From Streptomyces mutabilis (lineage in GTDB: Bacteria; Actinomycetota; Actinomycetes; Streptomycetales; Streptomycetaceae): DNA of 64,000 nt. The notes under the pieces are model-generated. The model searched no databases and was not told the origin of the DNA. It was given only the letters and a program-made list of their open reading frames with translations. The DNA lies in NCBI RefSeq assembly GCF_014649815.1, contig NZ_BMTT01000004.1, positions 372,001 through 436,000 of the forward strand, given 5' to 3'. Numbering within the stretch: the first letter of the stretch is position 1; each line of letters starts with the position of its first letter. The position numbers were made by a program, and so were the translations under genes. Of the stretch, positions 53,026 to 61,309 are shown one piece after another.

Positions 53026-54312
53026 GTGACCGACGCCCACGAAACCGCAGCAGACCGTTCACTGCGAACCACCGGAGGCGCCCCTCCGGACGACGCCGGA
53101 TCTTCTGTGAGTCAGGCGCCGACCCCCTTGCTAGAACCACGCGAGGGCATTCCGCCGGTGATCGCCGACGCGGCGGCCCTCGCCGAGGTGACCGCCGCCT
53201 TCGCCGCCGGGCACGGCCCGGTCGCCGTCGACGCCGAGCGCGCCTCCGGCTACCGCTACGGACAGCGGGCGTACCTGGTGCAGTTGCGCCGCGAGGGCGC
53301 CGGCACCGCGCTGATCGACCCGGTGGCCTGCCCCGACCTGTCCGGGCTGGGCGCGGCGATCGCGGACACCGAGTGGGTGCTGCACGCGGCCACCCAGGAC
53401 CTGCCGTGCCTGCGCGAAATAGGGATGGTGCCCACCCGCATCTTCGACACCGAGCTGGCGGGACGGCTGGCCGGCTTTCCCCGCGTCGGCCTCGGCGCGA
53501 TGGTGGAGAACGTGCTGGGCTTCGTCCTGGAGAAGGGCCACTCGGCCGTCGACTGGTCCACGCGTCCGCTGCCCGAGCCGTGGCTGCGCTACGCCGCGCT
53601 CGACGTCGAGCTCCTCGTCGACCTGCGCGACGCGTTGGAGAAGGAACTGGACCGGCAGGGCAAGCTGGAGTGGGCCCGGCAGGAGTTCGACGCGATCGCC
53701 TCCGCCCCGCCGCCCGAGCCCCGCAAGGACCCGTGGCGCCGTACGTCCGGCATGCACAAGGTGCGCCGTCGCCGTCAGCTCGCCGTGGTGCGCGAACTGT
53801 GGCAGACCCGGGACCGGATCGCGCAGCGCCGGGACGTCTCGCCGGGCAAGGTGCTCGGGGACGCGGCCATCGTCGAGGCGGCGCTCGCGCTGCCGCCCAA
53901 CGCGCACGCGCTGGCCGCGCTGAACGGTTTCGGGCGGGTCAACCGCCGGCAGCTGGAGCAGTGGCAGGTGGCGGTCGACCGGGCCCGGGGCCTGTCCGAG
54001 TCGCAGCTGCCGCAGCCCGGCCAGCCGGTGACCGGCCCCCCGCCGCCCAGGGCGTGGGCCGACAAGGACCCGGCCGCCGCGGCCCGGCTCACCGCTGCGC
54101 GGGCCGCGGTGAGCGCGCTCGCCGAGCGGCTGAACATGCCGCAGGAGAACCTGATCACGCCGGACACGGTGCGCAGGGTGTGCTGGGAGCCCCCGGCCAC
54201 CCTCGACGAGGAATCGGTGGGCGCGGCCCTCGCCGGGCACGGGGCTCGGCCCTGGCAGGTGGAACAGGTGACGCCGGTCCTGGTGACGGCGCTGGCCGGT
54301 GGCGTGTCGTAG
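53026..54312 (+). CDS. Ribonuclease D (DEDDy 3'-5' exonuclease with HRDC domain)
   Basis: 428 residues. Exonuclease motifs of the DEDDy class: PVAVDAERASG (D-x-E, ~70), HAATQDLPCLREIG (Asp), and RYAALDVELLVDL (Y-x-x-x-D). An HRDC domain follows (~245-320: RRRQLAVVRELWQTRDRIA, then NAHALAALNGFG) and a C-terminal helical extension (~340-428). RNase D trims tRNA and other RNA 3' ends. The GTG at 53026 has TACCCT 6 bp upstream and no ribosome binding site, the pattern of a leaderless transcript. Confidence 0.93.
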   Translation: MTDAHETAADRSLRTTGGAPPDDAGSSVSQAPTPLLEPREGIPPVIADAAALAEVTAAFAAGHGPVAVDAERASGYRYGQRAYLVQLRREGAGTALIDPVACPDLSGLGAAIADTEWVLHAATQDLPCLREIGMVPTRIFDTELAGRLAGFPRVGLGAMVENVLGFVLEKGHSAVDWSTRPLPEPWLRYAALDVELLVDLRDALEKELDRQGKLEWARQEFDAIASAPPPEPRKDPWRRTSGMHKVRRRRQLAVVRELWQTRDRIAQRRDVSPGKVLGDAAIVEAALALPPNAHALAALNGFGRVNRRQLEQWQVAVDRARGLSESQLPQPGQPVTGPPPPRAWADKDPAAAARLTAARAAVSALAERLNMPQENLITPDTVRRVCWEPPATLDEESVGAALAGHGARPWQVEQVTPVLVTALAGGVS

Positions 54313-54443
54313 CAGGAGCGGCGGGGCATCGCCGGTATCCAGGGACGAAGCGCACAGCCGTGTCCTCGAGGTGGAGCGCCGCAGCGGCGGTGTGACGTTC
54401 GCCGCTCCAGCCGGGGGGACTGGGCAGCTACGTTACCCACAAG

Positions 54444-54469
54444 TAGCATGGGGCTGAGCGCGCGCTCAG
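54444..54469 (+). promoter_or_regulatory. fadA-fadB promoter with perfect operator palindrome
   Basis: TAGCAT (54444-54449) can serve as a -10. Directly after it lies CTGAGCGCGCGCTCAG (54454-54469), a perfect 16-bp palindrome covering the expected transcription start, with the fadA GTG 50 bp on. Placement fits repression by a TetR-family fatty-acid regulator (inference); no such regulator gene is adjacent. Confidence 0.6.
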
Positions 54470-54518
54470 TGCATGCGTGCCGCAGCAGTGCCATCCCGCA
54501 CCCTGGAGGAGAGCCATC

Positions 54519-55736
54519 GTGCCTCGTACCGTCAGGGACGTCGTCTTCGTAGACGGCGTCCGCACCCCGTTCGGCAAGGCGGGCCCGAAGGGCATCTACC
54601 ACGAGACCCGCGCCGACGACCTGGTCGTGAAGGCGATCCGGGAGCTGCTGCGCCGCAATCCCGGTCTCGACCCCAAGAAGATCGACGAGGTCGCCGTCGC
54701 CGCGACCACGCAGATCGGCGACCAGGGCCTGACCATCGGCCGCACCGCCGGCATCCTGGCGGGCCTGCCCACCTCGGTCCCGGGCTACTCGATCGACCGC
54801 ATGTGCGCGGGCGCCCTGACCGCCGTCACCACGGTGGCCGGCTCGGTCGCCTTCGGCGCGTACGACGTCGCCATCGCGGGCGGTGTCGAGCACATGGGCC
54901 GCCACCCGATGGGCGAGGGCGTCGACCCGAACCCGCGGTTCGTCAGCGAGAAGCTGGTCGACGAGTCCGCCCTGTTCATGGGCATGACGGCCGAGAACCT
55001 GCACGACCGCTACCCGAGCATCACCAAGCGGCGCGCCGACGAGTACGCCGTGCGCTCGCAGGAGAAGGCCGCCAAGGCGTACGCCAACGGCCAGATCCAG
55101 GCCGACCTGGTGCCGATCTCCGTGCGCCGCACCAACGAGGAGGCGGGCGAGACGGGCTGGGGCCTGGTCACCGCCGACGAACCGATGCGCCCGGGCACCA
55201 CGCTGGAGAACCTGGCGGGCCTGAAGACGCCGTTCCGCGTGCACGGCCGGGTCACCGCGGGCAACGCGGCCGGTCTGAACGACGGCGCCACCGCCTCCCT
55301 CATCGCGAGCGAGGACTTCGCCCGCGAGAACGACCTGCCGGTCAAGATGCGCCTGGTGTCGTACGCCTTCGCGGGCGTCGAGCCGGAGGTCATGGGCTAC
55401 GGCCCGATCCCGGCCACGGAGAAGGCCCTGGCCCAGGCCGGGCTGTCGATCTCCGACATCGGCCTGTTCGAGATCAACGAGGCCTTCGCCGTCCAGGTCC
55501 TCGCCTTCCTGGAGCACTACGGCATCGCCGACGACGACGCCCGCGTCAACCAGTACGGCGGCGCCATCGCCTTCGGCCACCCGCTGGCCTCCTCCGGCGT
55601 CCGCCTGATGACGCAGCTGGCCCGCCAGTTCGAGGAGCAGCCGAACGTCCGCTACGGCCTGACCACCATGTGCGTCGGCTTCGGTATGGGCGCGACGGTC
55701 ATCTGGGAGAACCCGCACTTCGAGGGGGACAAGTGA
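54519..55736 (+). CDS. fadA: Acetyl-CoA C-acyltransferase (thiolase)
   Basis: 405 residues. Thiolase of beta-oxidation, cleaving 3-ketoacyl-CoA with CoA. Acylated Cys in IDRMCAGAL (~93), His in FGHPLASSG (~362) and second Cys in MCVGFGMGATV (~392); the GGVEHMGRHPMG loop and NEAFAVQ motif are present. GTG at 54519 follows GGAGGAG. It overlaps fadB by 4 bp (GTGA), so the two beta-oxidation enzymes are coupled. Confidence 0.95.
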   Translation: MPRTVRDVVFVDGVRTPFGKAGPKGIYHETRADDLVVKAIRELLRRNPGLDPKKIDEVAVAATTQIGDQGLTIGRTAGILAGLPTSVPGYSIDRMCAGALTAVTTVAGSVAFGAYDVAIAGGVEHMGRHPMGEGVDPNPRFVSEKLVDESALFMGMTAENLHDRYPSITKRRADEYAVRSQEKAAKAYANGQIQADLVPISVRRTNEEAGETGWGLVTADEPMRPGTTLENLAGLKTPFRVHGRVTAGNAAGLNDGATASLIASEDFARENDLPVKMRLVSYAFAGVEPEVMGYGPIPATEKALAQAGLSISDIGLFEINEAFAVQVLAFLEHYGIADDDARVNQYGGAIAFGHPLASSGVRLMTQLARQFEEQPNVRYGLTTMCVGFGMGATVIWENPHFEGDK

Positions 55737-57862
55737 GCACCACCGCAGAGCTGCTGAAGGGTGCGGCCGAGCTGTTCCCCGGCGAGGTCGTCACCAGCGC
55801 GCACGTACGTCACTTCGACCTGCCGCTGGGTGCGGGGCGCTTCGCGCTCATCACCCTCGACAACGGTCACGACCACACCAAGCCGACCACGCTGGGCCCG
55901 CAGTCGCTGGCGAACATCGACGCCGCCATCGACCAGGTCGAGAAGGAGGCCGCGGACGGCGACATCGTCGGCGTCGGTGTCACCGGCAAGCCGTTCATCT
56001 TCGCGGTCGGCGCCGACCTCAAGGGCGTCGAGCTGCTGAAGCGGCACGAGGACGCGCTGGCCATCGGCAAGGGCGGCCACGACGTCTTCAAGCGGCTGGC
56101 GAAGCTGGCCGTGCCGACCTTCGCGTACTACAACGGCGCGGCCATGGGCGGCGGCGTGGAGATCGGCCTGCACTGCTCCTACCGGACGGTGTCGGCGGCC
56201 GTCCCCGCCTTCTCCCTCCCCGAGGTCTTCCTCGGCCTGGTCCCCGGCTGGGGCGGCTGCACGCTCCTGCCGAACCTGATCGGCGCCGACAAGGCCGTCT
56301 CGGTCATCATCGAGAACAGTCTCAACCAGAACAAGCAGCTCAAGGGCGAGCAGGTCCACGGACTCGGCATCGCGGACGCGATCTTCGAGGGCGCGGACTT
56401 CCTGGAGCAGTCGCTGCTCTGGACCGCGTCCGTCCTCAAGGGCGAGATCGAGGTCGAGCGCCCGGTGATCGACCGCGGCGAGGCCTGGGACCAGGCCGTA
56501 GCCAAGGGCCGCTTCATCGCGGACTCCAAGGTGCACGGCGCCGCCCCGGCCGCCTACCGCGCCCTGGACATCATCGCCGCCGCCAAGAACGGCGACCTCC
56601 AGCAGGGCTACGACGCCGAGGACCAGGCCCTCGCCGACCTGATCATGGGCGGCGAACTGCGCTCCGGCATCTACGCCTTCAACCTGGTGCAGAAGCGCGG
56701 CAAGCGCCCCGCCGGCGCGCCCGACAAGTCGCTGGCCCGCCCGGTCACCAAGGTGGGCGTCGTCGGCGCCGGCCTGATGGCCTCCCAGCTCGCGCTGCTC
56801 TTCCTGCGCCGCCTGGAGGTGCCGGTCGTGCTGACCGACATCGACCAGGAGCGCGTCGACAAGGGTGTGGGCTACGTCCACGCCGAGATCGACAAGCTGC
56901 TCGGCAAGGGCCGTATCAACCAGGACAAGGCCAACCGCCTCAAGGCCCTGGTGACCGGCGTCCTGGACAAGGCCGAGGGCTTCGCGGACGCGGACTTCGT
57001 CATCGAGGCCGTGTTCGAGGAGATGGGCGTCAAGCAGAAGGTCTTCGCGGAGGTCGAGGCGGTCGCCCCGGCACACGCGGTCCTCGCCACCAACACCTCG
57101 TCCCTCTCCGTGTCGGAGATGGCGTCGAAGCTGAAGCACCCGGAGCGGGTCGTCGGCTTCCACTTCTTCAACCCGGTCGCGGTCCTGCCGCTGCTGGAGA
57201 TCGTCCGCGGCGAGCAGACGGACGACGCGTCGCTGGCCACGGCGTTCGGCGTCGCCAAGAAGCTGAAGAAGACCGCGGTCCTCGTCAAGGACGCCCCGGC
57301 GTTCGTCGTGAACCGCATCCTGACCCGCTTCATGGGCGAGATCCAGAACGTCATCGACGAGGGCACGCCGGTGGACGTGGCGGAGGAGGCGGTCGAGCCG
57401 CTCGGCCTGCCGATGTCCCCGCTGGTGCTGCTGGAGCTGGTCGGCCCGGCGATCGGCCTGCACGTCTCGGAGACGCTCAACGGGGCCTTCCCGGAGCGCT
57501 TCACGGTCTCCCCCAACCTCAAGGCGGTCGTCGAGGCGGGCAAGCGCGGCTTCTACGTCTACGACAGCGGCAAGCCCGAGCTGGACCCGGAGGTCGCCGC
57601 GCTCCTCAAGCAGGGCGACACCGTCCTGACGGAGGAGCAGGTGCGGGCGCGGGTGCTCGACGCGGTGGCCCAGGAGATCGGCCTGATGCTCGACGAGGGC
57701 GTCGTCGCCGAGGCCCAGGACGTCGACCTCTGCCTGATCACCGGCGCCGGCTGGCCCTTCCACCTGGGCGGCATCACGCCGTACCTGGACCGTGAGGGCG
57801 TGTCCGAGCGGGTGAACGGGAAGCGGTTCCTGGAGGCCGGGGTGGCTTCGGTTCCGGCGTAG
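55733..57862 (+). CDS. fadB: Bifunctional enoyl-CoA hydratase/3-hydroxyacyl-CoA dehydrogenase
   Basis: 709 residues. N-terminal crotonase domain (~1-280): VGADLKGVEL (oxyanion), GAAMGGGVEIGLHC and SLPEVFLGLVPGWGG carry the two catalytic Glu. Central NAD-binding domain: KVGVVGAGLMASQLAL (~345; the common G-x-G-x-M-G-x-G-I has Ala-Ser here), FVIEAVFEEMGVKQ, TNTSSLSVSEMA and catalytic His in VVGFHFFNPV. Two C-terminal 3HCDH domains follow, with PAFVVNRILTRFMGE and GRGFYVYD-like KRGFYVYD. Performs hydration and NAD oxidation in beta-oxidation, passing product to FadA. GTG start. Confidence 0.95.
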   Translation: MSTTAELLKGAAELFPGEVVTSAHVRHFDLPLGAGRFALITLDNGHDHTKPTTLGPQSLANIDAAIDQVEKEAADGDIVGVGVTGKPFIFAVGADLKGVELLKRHEDALAIGKGGHDVFKRLAKLAVPTFAYYNGAAMGGGVEIGLHCSYRTVSAAVPAFSLPEVFLGLVPGWGGCTLLPNLIGADKAVSVIIENSLNQNKQLKGEQVHGLGIADAIFEGADFLEQSLLWTASVLKGEIEVERPVIDRGEAWDQAVAKGRFIADSKVHGAAPAAYRALDIIAAAKNGDLQQGYDAEDQALADLIMGGELRSGIYAFNLVQKRGKRPAGAPDKSLARPVTKVGVVGAGLMASQLALLFLRRLEVPVVLTDIDQERVDKGVGYVHAEIDKLLGKGRINQDKANRLKALVTGVLDKAEGFADADFVIEAVFEEMGVKQKVFAEVEAVAPAHAVLATNTSSLSVSEMASKLKHPERVVGFHFFNPVAVLPLLEIVRGEQTDDASLATAFGVAKKLKKTAVLVKDAPAFVVNRILTRFMGEIQNVIDEGTPVDVAEEAVEPLGLPMSPLVLLELVGPAIGLHVSETLNGAFPERFTVSPNLKAVVEAGKRGFYVYDSGKPELDPEVAALLKQGDTVLTEEQVRARVLDAVAQEIGLMLDEGVVAEAQDVDLCLITGAGWPFHLGGITPYLDREGVSERVNGKRFLEAGVASVPA

Positions 57863-57880
57863 CTCCGCCCCCGAAACAGA

Positions 57881-57920
57881 CCGACGGGCCGCACCGGACG
57901 AATCCGGTGCGGCCCGTCGG
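57881..57920 (+). terminator. Very strong hairpin after fadB
   Basis: An 18-bp perfect stem (57881-57898 with 57903-57920; CCGACGGGCCGCACCGGA on the left arm) closed by the tetraloop CGAA, 19 bp after the fadB stop codon. The clearest terminator in the window. Confidence 0.9.
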
Positions 57921-58061
57921 GCGTTCTGCGACTCAGGGTGACGACCGTGCCGTGACGGTCGGGCGCCTGACGCTCCGCCTGCCGGAGGGCCCGCGCGAGC
58001 CCTCCTCGGCCGCCTTGCTGTCCGCCCGTCCTACCCGACGGCCCGGGCCCGGCGGGGCCCC

Positions 58062-59078
58062 TCACACCGCTTCCCAGGCCCCGAGCGCCAGCCCCGCCTC
58101 GTCCTTCCGCCGCGCCAGCAGCAGCTGCCCGGTGGACGGGGACAGGGTCGCCGCGACCACACGGGCGTCGGCGTCCAGGGCGAGGGACACCGTCGCGTCG
58201 GCCGGCAGCGCCGGTCCCGACTCGGTCCACCAGGCGCCCGCCGCCTCCTCTTCACTGGGGTAGGCCGCGAAGGCGATCCGGCCGGAGGACGAGCGCTGGG
58301 CCAGCAACGTGCAGTCGTGGCCGTCGAGTTCGCAGCGGACGGCCGCGACCGGGCCGGGGCCCGCCGCGGTGGCCAGGGGCACGGGCTCGGCTCCGGGCCG
58401 CCAGGCGCACAGGGTGCCGGACGCGTCGGTGAAGAAGAGGGTGGTGTTCTCGTCGGAGGTGGCCAGGGCGCGCAGGGTGCCCGGACGAATCTCGGTCTGC
58501 ACCGAGTCCGCCATCCGGAATTCGGTGGCCTGCTCCTCCTGGAGCCAGTGAATGAGCCTTCCGGGGCGGTACGCGTAGGCCTCGATGCGTCCGTCCCTGC
58601 CCGCCACCGCGACGGGCGCGTCCTGGAGCTGCGCGCTCTTCAGGTCGCGCCACGGACCCCAGCCGCCCTTCTGCTTCTGCGCCCGCATGCTGAGCCCCCC
58701 GCCGCCGTTGCGTACGAAGACGTGGGCACGGCCGTGGCCGTCGACCGCGACGGCGGGCGGGCCGGTGCGGTCCCCCGTGCCGTTCGGGTGACCGACGGGT
58801 TCCCAGTCCAGGGCGGCCAGCAGCGGCCGGAAGTGGGTGCAGTGCACCAGGCCCGACTCACCGGACACCGTGGGCCGCCACGCGACGAGGTGCGCGTAGG
58901 CGTCGGCGCCCTGGCCGACCGCCGGCCCGGGGTGCAGCCGCTGGTCCCCGCCGATCCTGCGCGGGGCGCCCCAGGAACCGCCGGGTACCTGCTCCGCGCG
59001 GCACAGGGCGGCATCGTGGGACATCTGGTAGACGCTGAGTCGGCCGTCCCGGCCGCGTATGAGCCACTCGCCGTTCAC
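58062..59078 (-). CDS. Beta-propeller-like protein of unknown function
   Basis: 338 residues. Repeating WD/PLL-like units, each with a strand of small and aromatic residues: GEWLIRGRDGRLSVYQ, LVAWRPTVSGESGLVHCTHF, AVAVDGHGRAHVFVRNGGGG, VAVAGRDGRIEAYAYRPG, LFFTDASGTLCAWRPG, LALDADARVVAATLS. This suggests a six- or seven-bladed propeller like fungal/bacterial lectins; sugar binding is unproven. No signal peptide. TAAAAT stands 6 bp before the GTG start at 59078, an unusually good -10, so the message is probably leaderless. Confidence 0.75.
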   Translation of the reverse strand: MNGEWLIRGRDGRLSVYQMSHDAALCRAEQVPGGSWGAPRRIGGDQRLHPGPAVGQGADAYAHLVAWRPTVSGESGLVHCTHFRPLLAALDWEPVGHPNGTGDRTGPPAVAVDGHGRAHVFVRNGGGGLSMRAQKQKGGWGPWRDLKSAQLQDAPVAVAGRDGRIEAYAYRPGRLIHWLQEEQATEFRMADSVQTEIRPGTLRALATSDENTTLFFTDASGTLCAWRPGAEPVPLATAAGPGPVAAVRCELDGHDCTLLAQRSSSGRIAFAAYPSEEEAAGAWWTESGPALPADATVSLALDADARVVAATLSPSTGQLLLARRKDEAGLALGAWEAV

Positions 59079-59146
59079 CTGATCATTTTATGCCGCCGTA
59101 TCCGGGCGCGCTCCGGCCGGGTGGGTCCGCGTGCGACCCTGACCAC

Positions 59147-59524
59147 ATGAGCGACAGTGGCCCCCTCCTGGTGATCGTCGACGCGGCGAACGTCGTCGGG
59201 TCGGTTCCCGACGGCTGGTGGCGGGACCGGCGGGGAGCCGCGGAGCGGTTGCGGGACCGGCTGGCGGGGGACGGGGTGCCGGGGCGGGACGGGCCGGTGG
59301 AGGTCGTCCTCGTCGTCGAGGGCGCGGCCCGGGACGTTGAGTCCGTGCCCGGCGTACGGGTGGAGTCGGCGCCCGGCAGCGGGGACGACCACATGGTCCA
59401 CTTGGTCGCCGGGGCCGCCGGCGACCGTGCCGTCCTGGTGGTGACGGCCGACCGCGAGCTGCGCCGCCGGGTGACGGAGCTGGGCGCGGAGGTGGCGGGG
59501 CCGCGGACGGTACGGCCGCTGTGA
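59147..59524 (+). CDS. NYN/PIN-like nuclease domain protein
   Basis: 125 residues. PIN/NYN-type fold: LLVIVDAANVVGSVPDGWWRDR with the first acidic Asp, VEVVLVVEGAARDV, SGDDHMVHLVAG, and VLVVTADRELRRRVTELGAEV with the last acidic Asp. Such domains are RNA nucleases in other proteins, close to YacP/RapZ-adjacent and NTP pyrophosphohydrolase-labelled homologues. Role here unknown. GACCCT stands 6 bp before the ATG, possibly leaderless. Its last codons fall in a 37-bp tandem duplication. Confidence 0.8.
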   Translation: MSDSGPLLVIVDAANVVGSVPDGWWRDRRGAAERLRDRLAGDGVPGRDGPVEVVLVVEGAARDVESVPGVRVESAPGSGDDHMVHLVAGAAGDRAVLVVTADRELRRRVTELGAEVAGPRTVRPL

Positions 59525-59584
59525 CGGCGTGCGGGCCCCGTGCGCGGTACGGCCGGTGTGACGGCGTGCGGGCCCCGTGCGCGG
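59511..59584 (+). repeat. 37-bp tandem duplication over the NYN gene stop codon
   Basis: Two copies of a 37-bp unit, 59511-59547 and 59548-59584, identical except for one base (CCGCTG versus CCGGTG). The first copy holds the last codons and TGA of the NYN gene. As 37 is not a multiple of 3, the second copy is out of frame and non-coding. A recent slippage or unequal-exchange event. Confidence 0.9.
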
Positions 59585-59642
59585 ACCGGCCCCGCAGCCC
59601 CGGGAAGCGGGGCGTACGGGGCCGGAGCGGCGCCGGTGGGGC

Positions 59643-61172
59643 TTACGGGGCGTCACCACCGGCCGTCGGCTTCGACGGGCCGCCGGCCGGTGCCTCCTCG
59701 CCGCGGGCCATGCGGCTGTGGGTGCGGCTGTAGAGGAAGTACACGACGACACCGATGGCCATCCAGACACCGAACCGCACCCAGGTCTCCGCGGGCAGAT
59801 TCAGCATCAGCCACAGCGAGGCGGCGACCGACACGATCGGCAGCAGCGGTACCAGCGGGGTGCGGAAGGCACGGGGCAGGTCGGGGCGGGTGCGGCGCAG
59901 GATGATCACGCTGACCGCGACGATGACGAAGGCGAACAGCGTGCCGATGTTCACCAGCTCGGCCAGCTCGCTCAGGCTGGTGAAGCCGGCGACGATCGCG
60001 ATGATCACGCCGAGCAGGATGGTCGGCCGGTACGGCGTCCGGAACTTCGGGTGGACGCGGGAGAAGAAGCGGGGCAGCAGTCCGTCCCGGCTCATCGCGA
60101 AGAACACCCGGGTCTGGCCGAGCAGCAGGATCATGCAGACGGTGGTCAAGCCGACGGCGGCGCCGAAGCTGATGACACCGGCGAAGAAGGGGTGCCCGGT
60201 GGACTTGAAGGCGTCGGCGAGCGGGGCGTCGACGGACAGTTCGCTGTAGTGCTGCATGCCGGTGACGACGACGGAGACGGCGACGTAGAGCGCGGTGCAG
60301 ATGAACAGGGAGCCGAGGATGCCGCGGGGCATGTCCCGCTGCGGGTTCCTGGTCTCCTCGGCGGCCGTGGCGACGATGTCGAAGCCGATGAAGGCGAAGA
60401 AGACCACCGAGGCGGCGGTGAAGATGCCCATCACGCCGAAGTTGGCCGGCGCCCAGCCGAACATCAGCTGGATCAGGGCCGAGTCGAGCCCCCCGCCCGC
60501 CTCCACCGGCTTCGGCTCCGGGACGAACGGGTCGTAGTTGGAGCCCTTGATGAAGAAGGCGCCCGCGATGATCACGATCAGGACGACAGTCACCTTGATG
60601 GCGACCACGAGCGAGGTGATGCGGGCCGACAGCTTCATGCCGAGGACGAGGATGCCGGTGAGCACCAGCACCAGGGCGGCGGCGAGGATGTCGAACCCGA
60701 AGCCGTCGGCCCCGTCCCGGCCGCCGAGGGCATCCGGGAACTGCCAGCCGACGTTGTCCATGAACGAACGGATGTAGCCCGACCAGCCGACGGCCACCAC
60801 CGCCGTCCCGAGCGCGAATTCCAGAACCAGGTCCCAGCCGATGATCCAGGCGGGCAGTTCGCCGAGCGAGGCGTAGGAGAAGGTGTACGCCGAACCGGCG
60901 ACCGGCACGGTGGACGCGAACTCGGCGTAGCAGAGCGCGGCGAGCGCGCAGACCACGCCGGCGACGACGAAGGCCAGGGCCACGGAGGGCCCGGCGTTGT
61001 TCTTGGCGACCGTGCCGGTCAGTACGAAGATGCCGGTGCCGATGATGACACCGACGCCGAAGACGGTCAGGTCCAGCGCGGACAGGGATTTCTTGAGCGC
61101 GTGCTCGGGTTCCTCCGTGTCCCGGATGGACTGCTCGATCTTCTTGGTCCTGAAGAGACTGCTGCTGCTCAC
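59643..61172 (-). CDS. APC-superfamily amino acid permease (CAT type)
   Basis: 509 residues, about 12-14 membrane helices. APC family: VIIGTGIFVLTGTVA (TM1 with G-x-G loop), CYAEFASTVPVAGSAYTF (TM2-3), FFAFIGFDIVATAAEETRNP and LLLGQTRVFFAMSRDGLLP. These match the cationic amino acid transporter (CAT) group. The GTG start at 61172 follows GGAGGT. It lies downstream of dxs on the same strand but is separated from it by a strong hairpin, so it has its own promoter. Confidence 0.92.
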   Translation of the reverse strand: MSSSSLFRTKKIEQSIRDTEEPEHALKKSLSALDLTVFGVGVIIGTGIFVLTGTVAKNNAGPSVALAFVVAGVVCALAALCYAEFASTVPVAGSAYTFSYASLGELPAWIIGWDLVLEFALGTAVVAVGWSGYIRSFMDNVGWQFPDALGGRDGADGFGFDILAAALVLVLTGILVLGMKLSARITSLVVAIKVTVVLIVIIAGAFFIKGSNYDPFVPEPKPVEAGGGLDSALIQLMFGWAPANFGVMGIFTAASVVFFAFIGFDIVATAAEETRNPQRDMPRGILGSLFICTALYVAVSVVVTGMQHYSELSVDAPLADAFKSTGHPFFAGVISFGAAVGLTTVCMILLLGQTRVFFAMSRDGLLPRFFSRVHPKFRTPYRPTILLGVIIAIVAGFTSLSELAELVNIGTLFAFVIVAVSVIILRRTRPDLPRAFRTPLVPLLPIVSVAASLWLMLNLPAETWVRFGVWMAIGVVVYFLYSRTHSRMARGEEAPAGGPSKPTAGGDAP

Positions 61173-61252
61173 GGGTACCTCCGATGCTTGTCGTCCCCGA
61201 CATGATCGAGAGGGGGGCGTACTGCGTATGCCTCGGCGTGAGCGGATTCACG

Positions 61253-61301
61253 CGGATGGGCAGGTTCCACCACCGCAACGAGTGGAGTACCTGCCCATCC
61301 G
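61253..61301 (-). terminator. Long hairpin just after dxs
   Basis: CGGATGGGCAGGT (61253-61265) pairs exactly with ACCTGCCCATCCG (61289-61301). The stem continues with TCCAC/GTGGA (61266-61270 with 61282-61286) across a 2-nt bulge. The whole structure starts 9 bp past the dxs stop codon. Confidence 0.75.
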
Positions 61302-61309
61302 GCCCTGCG

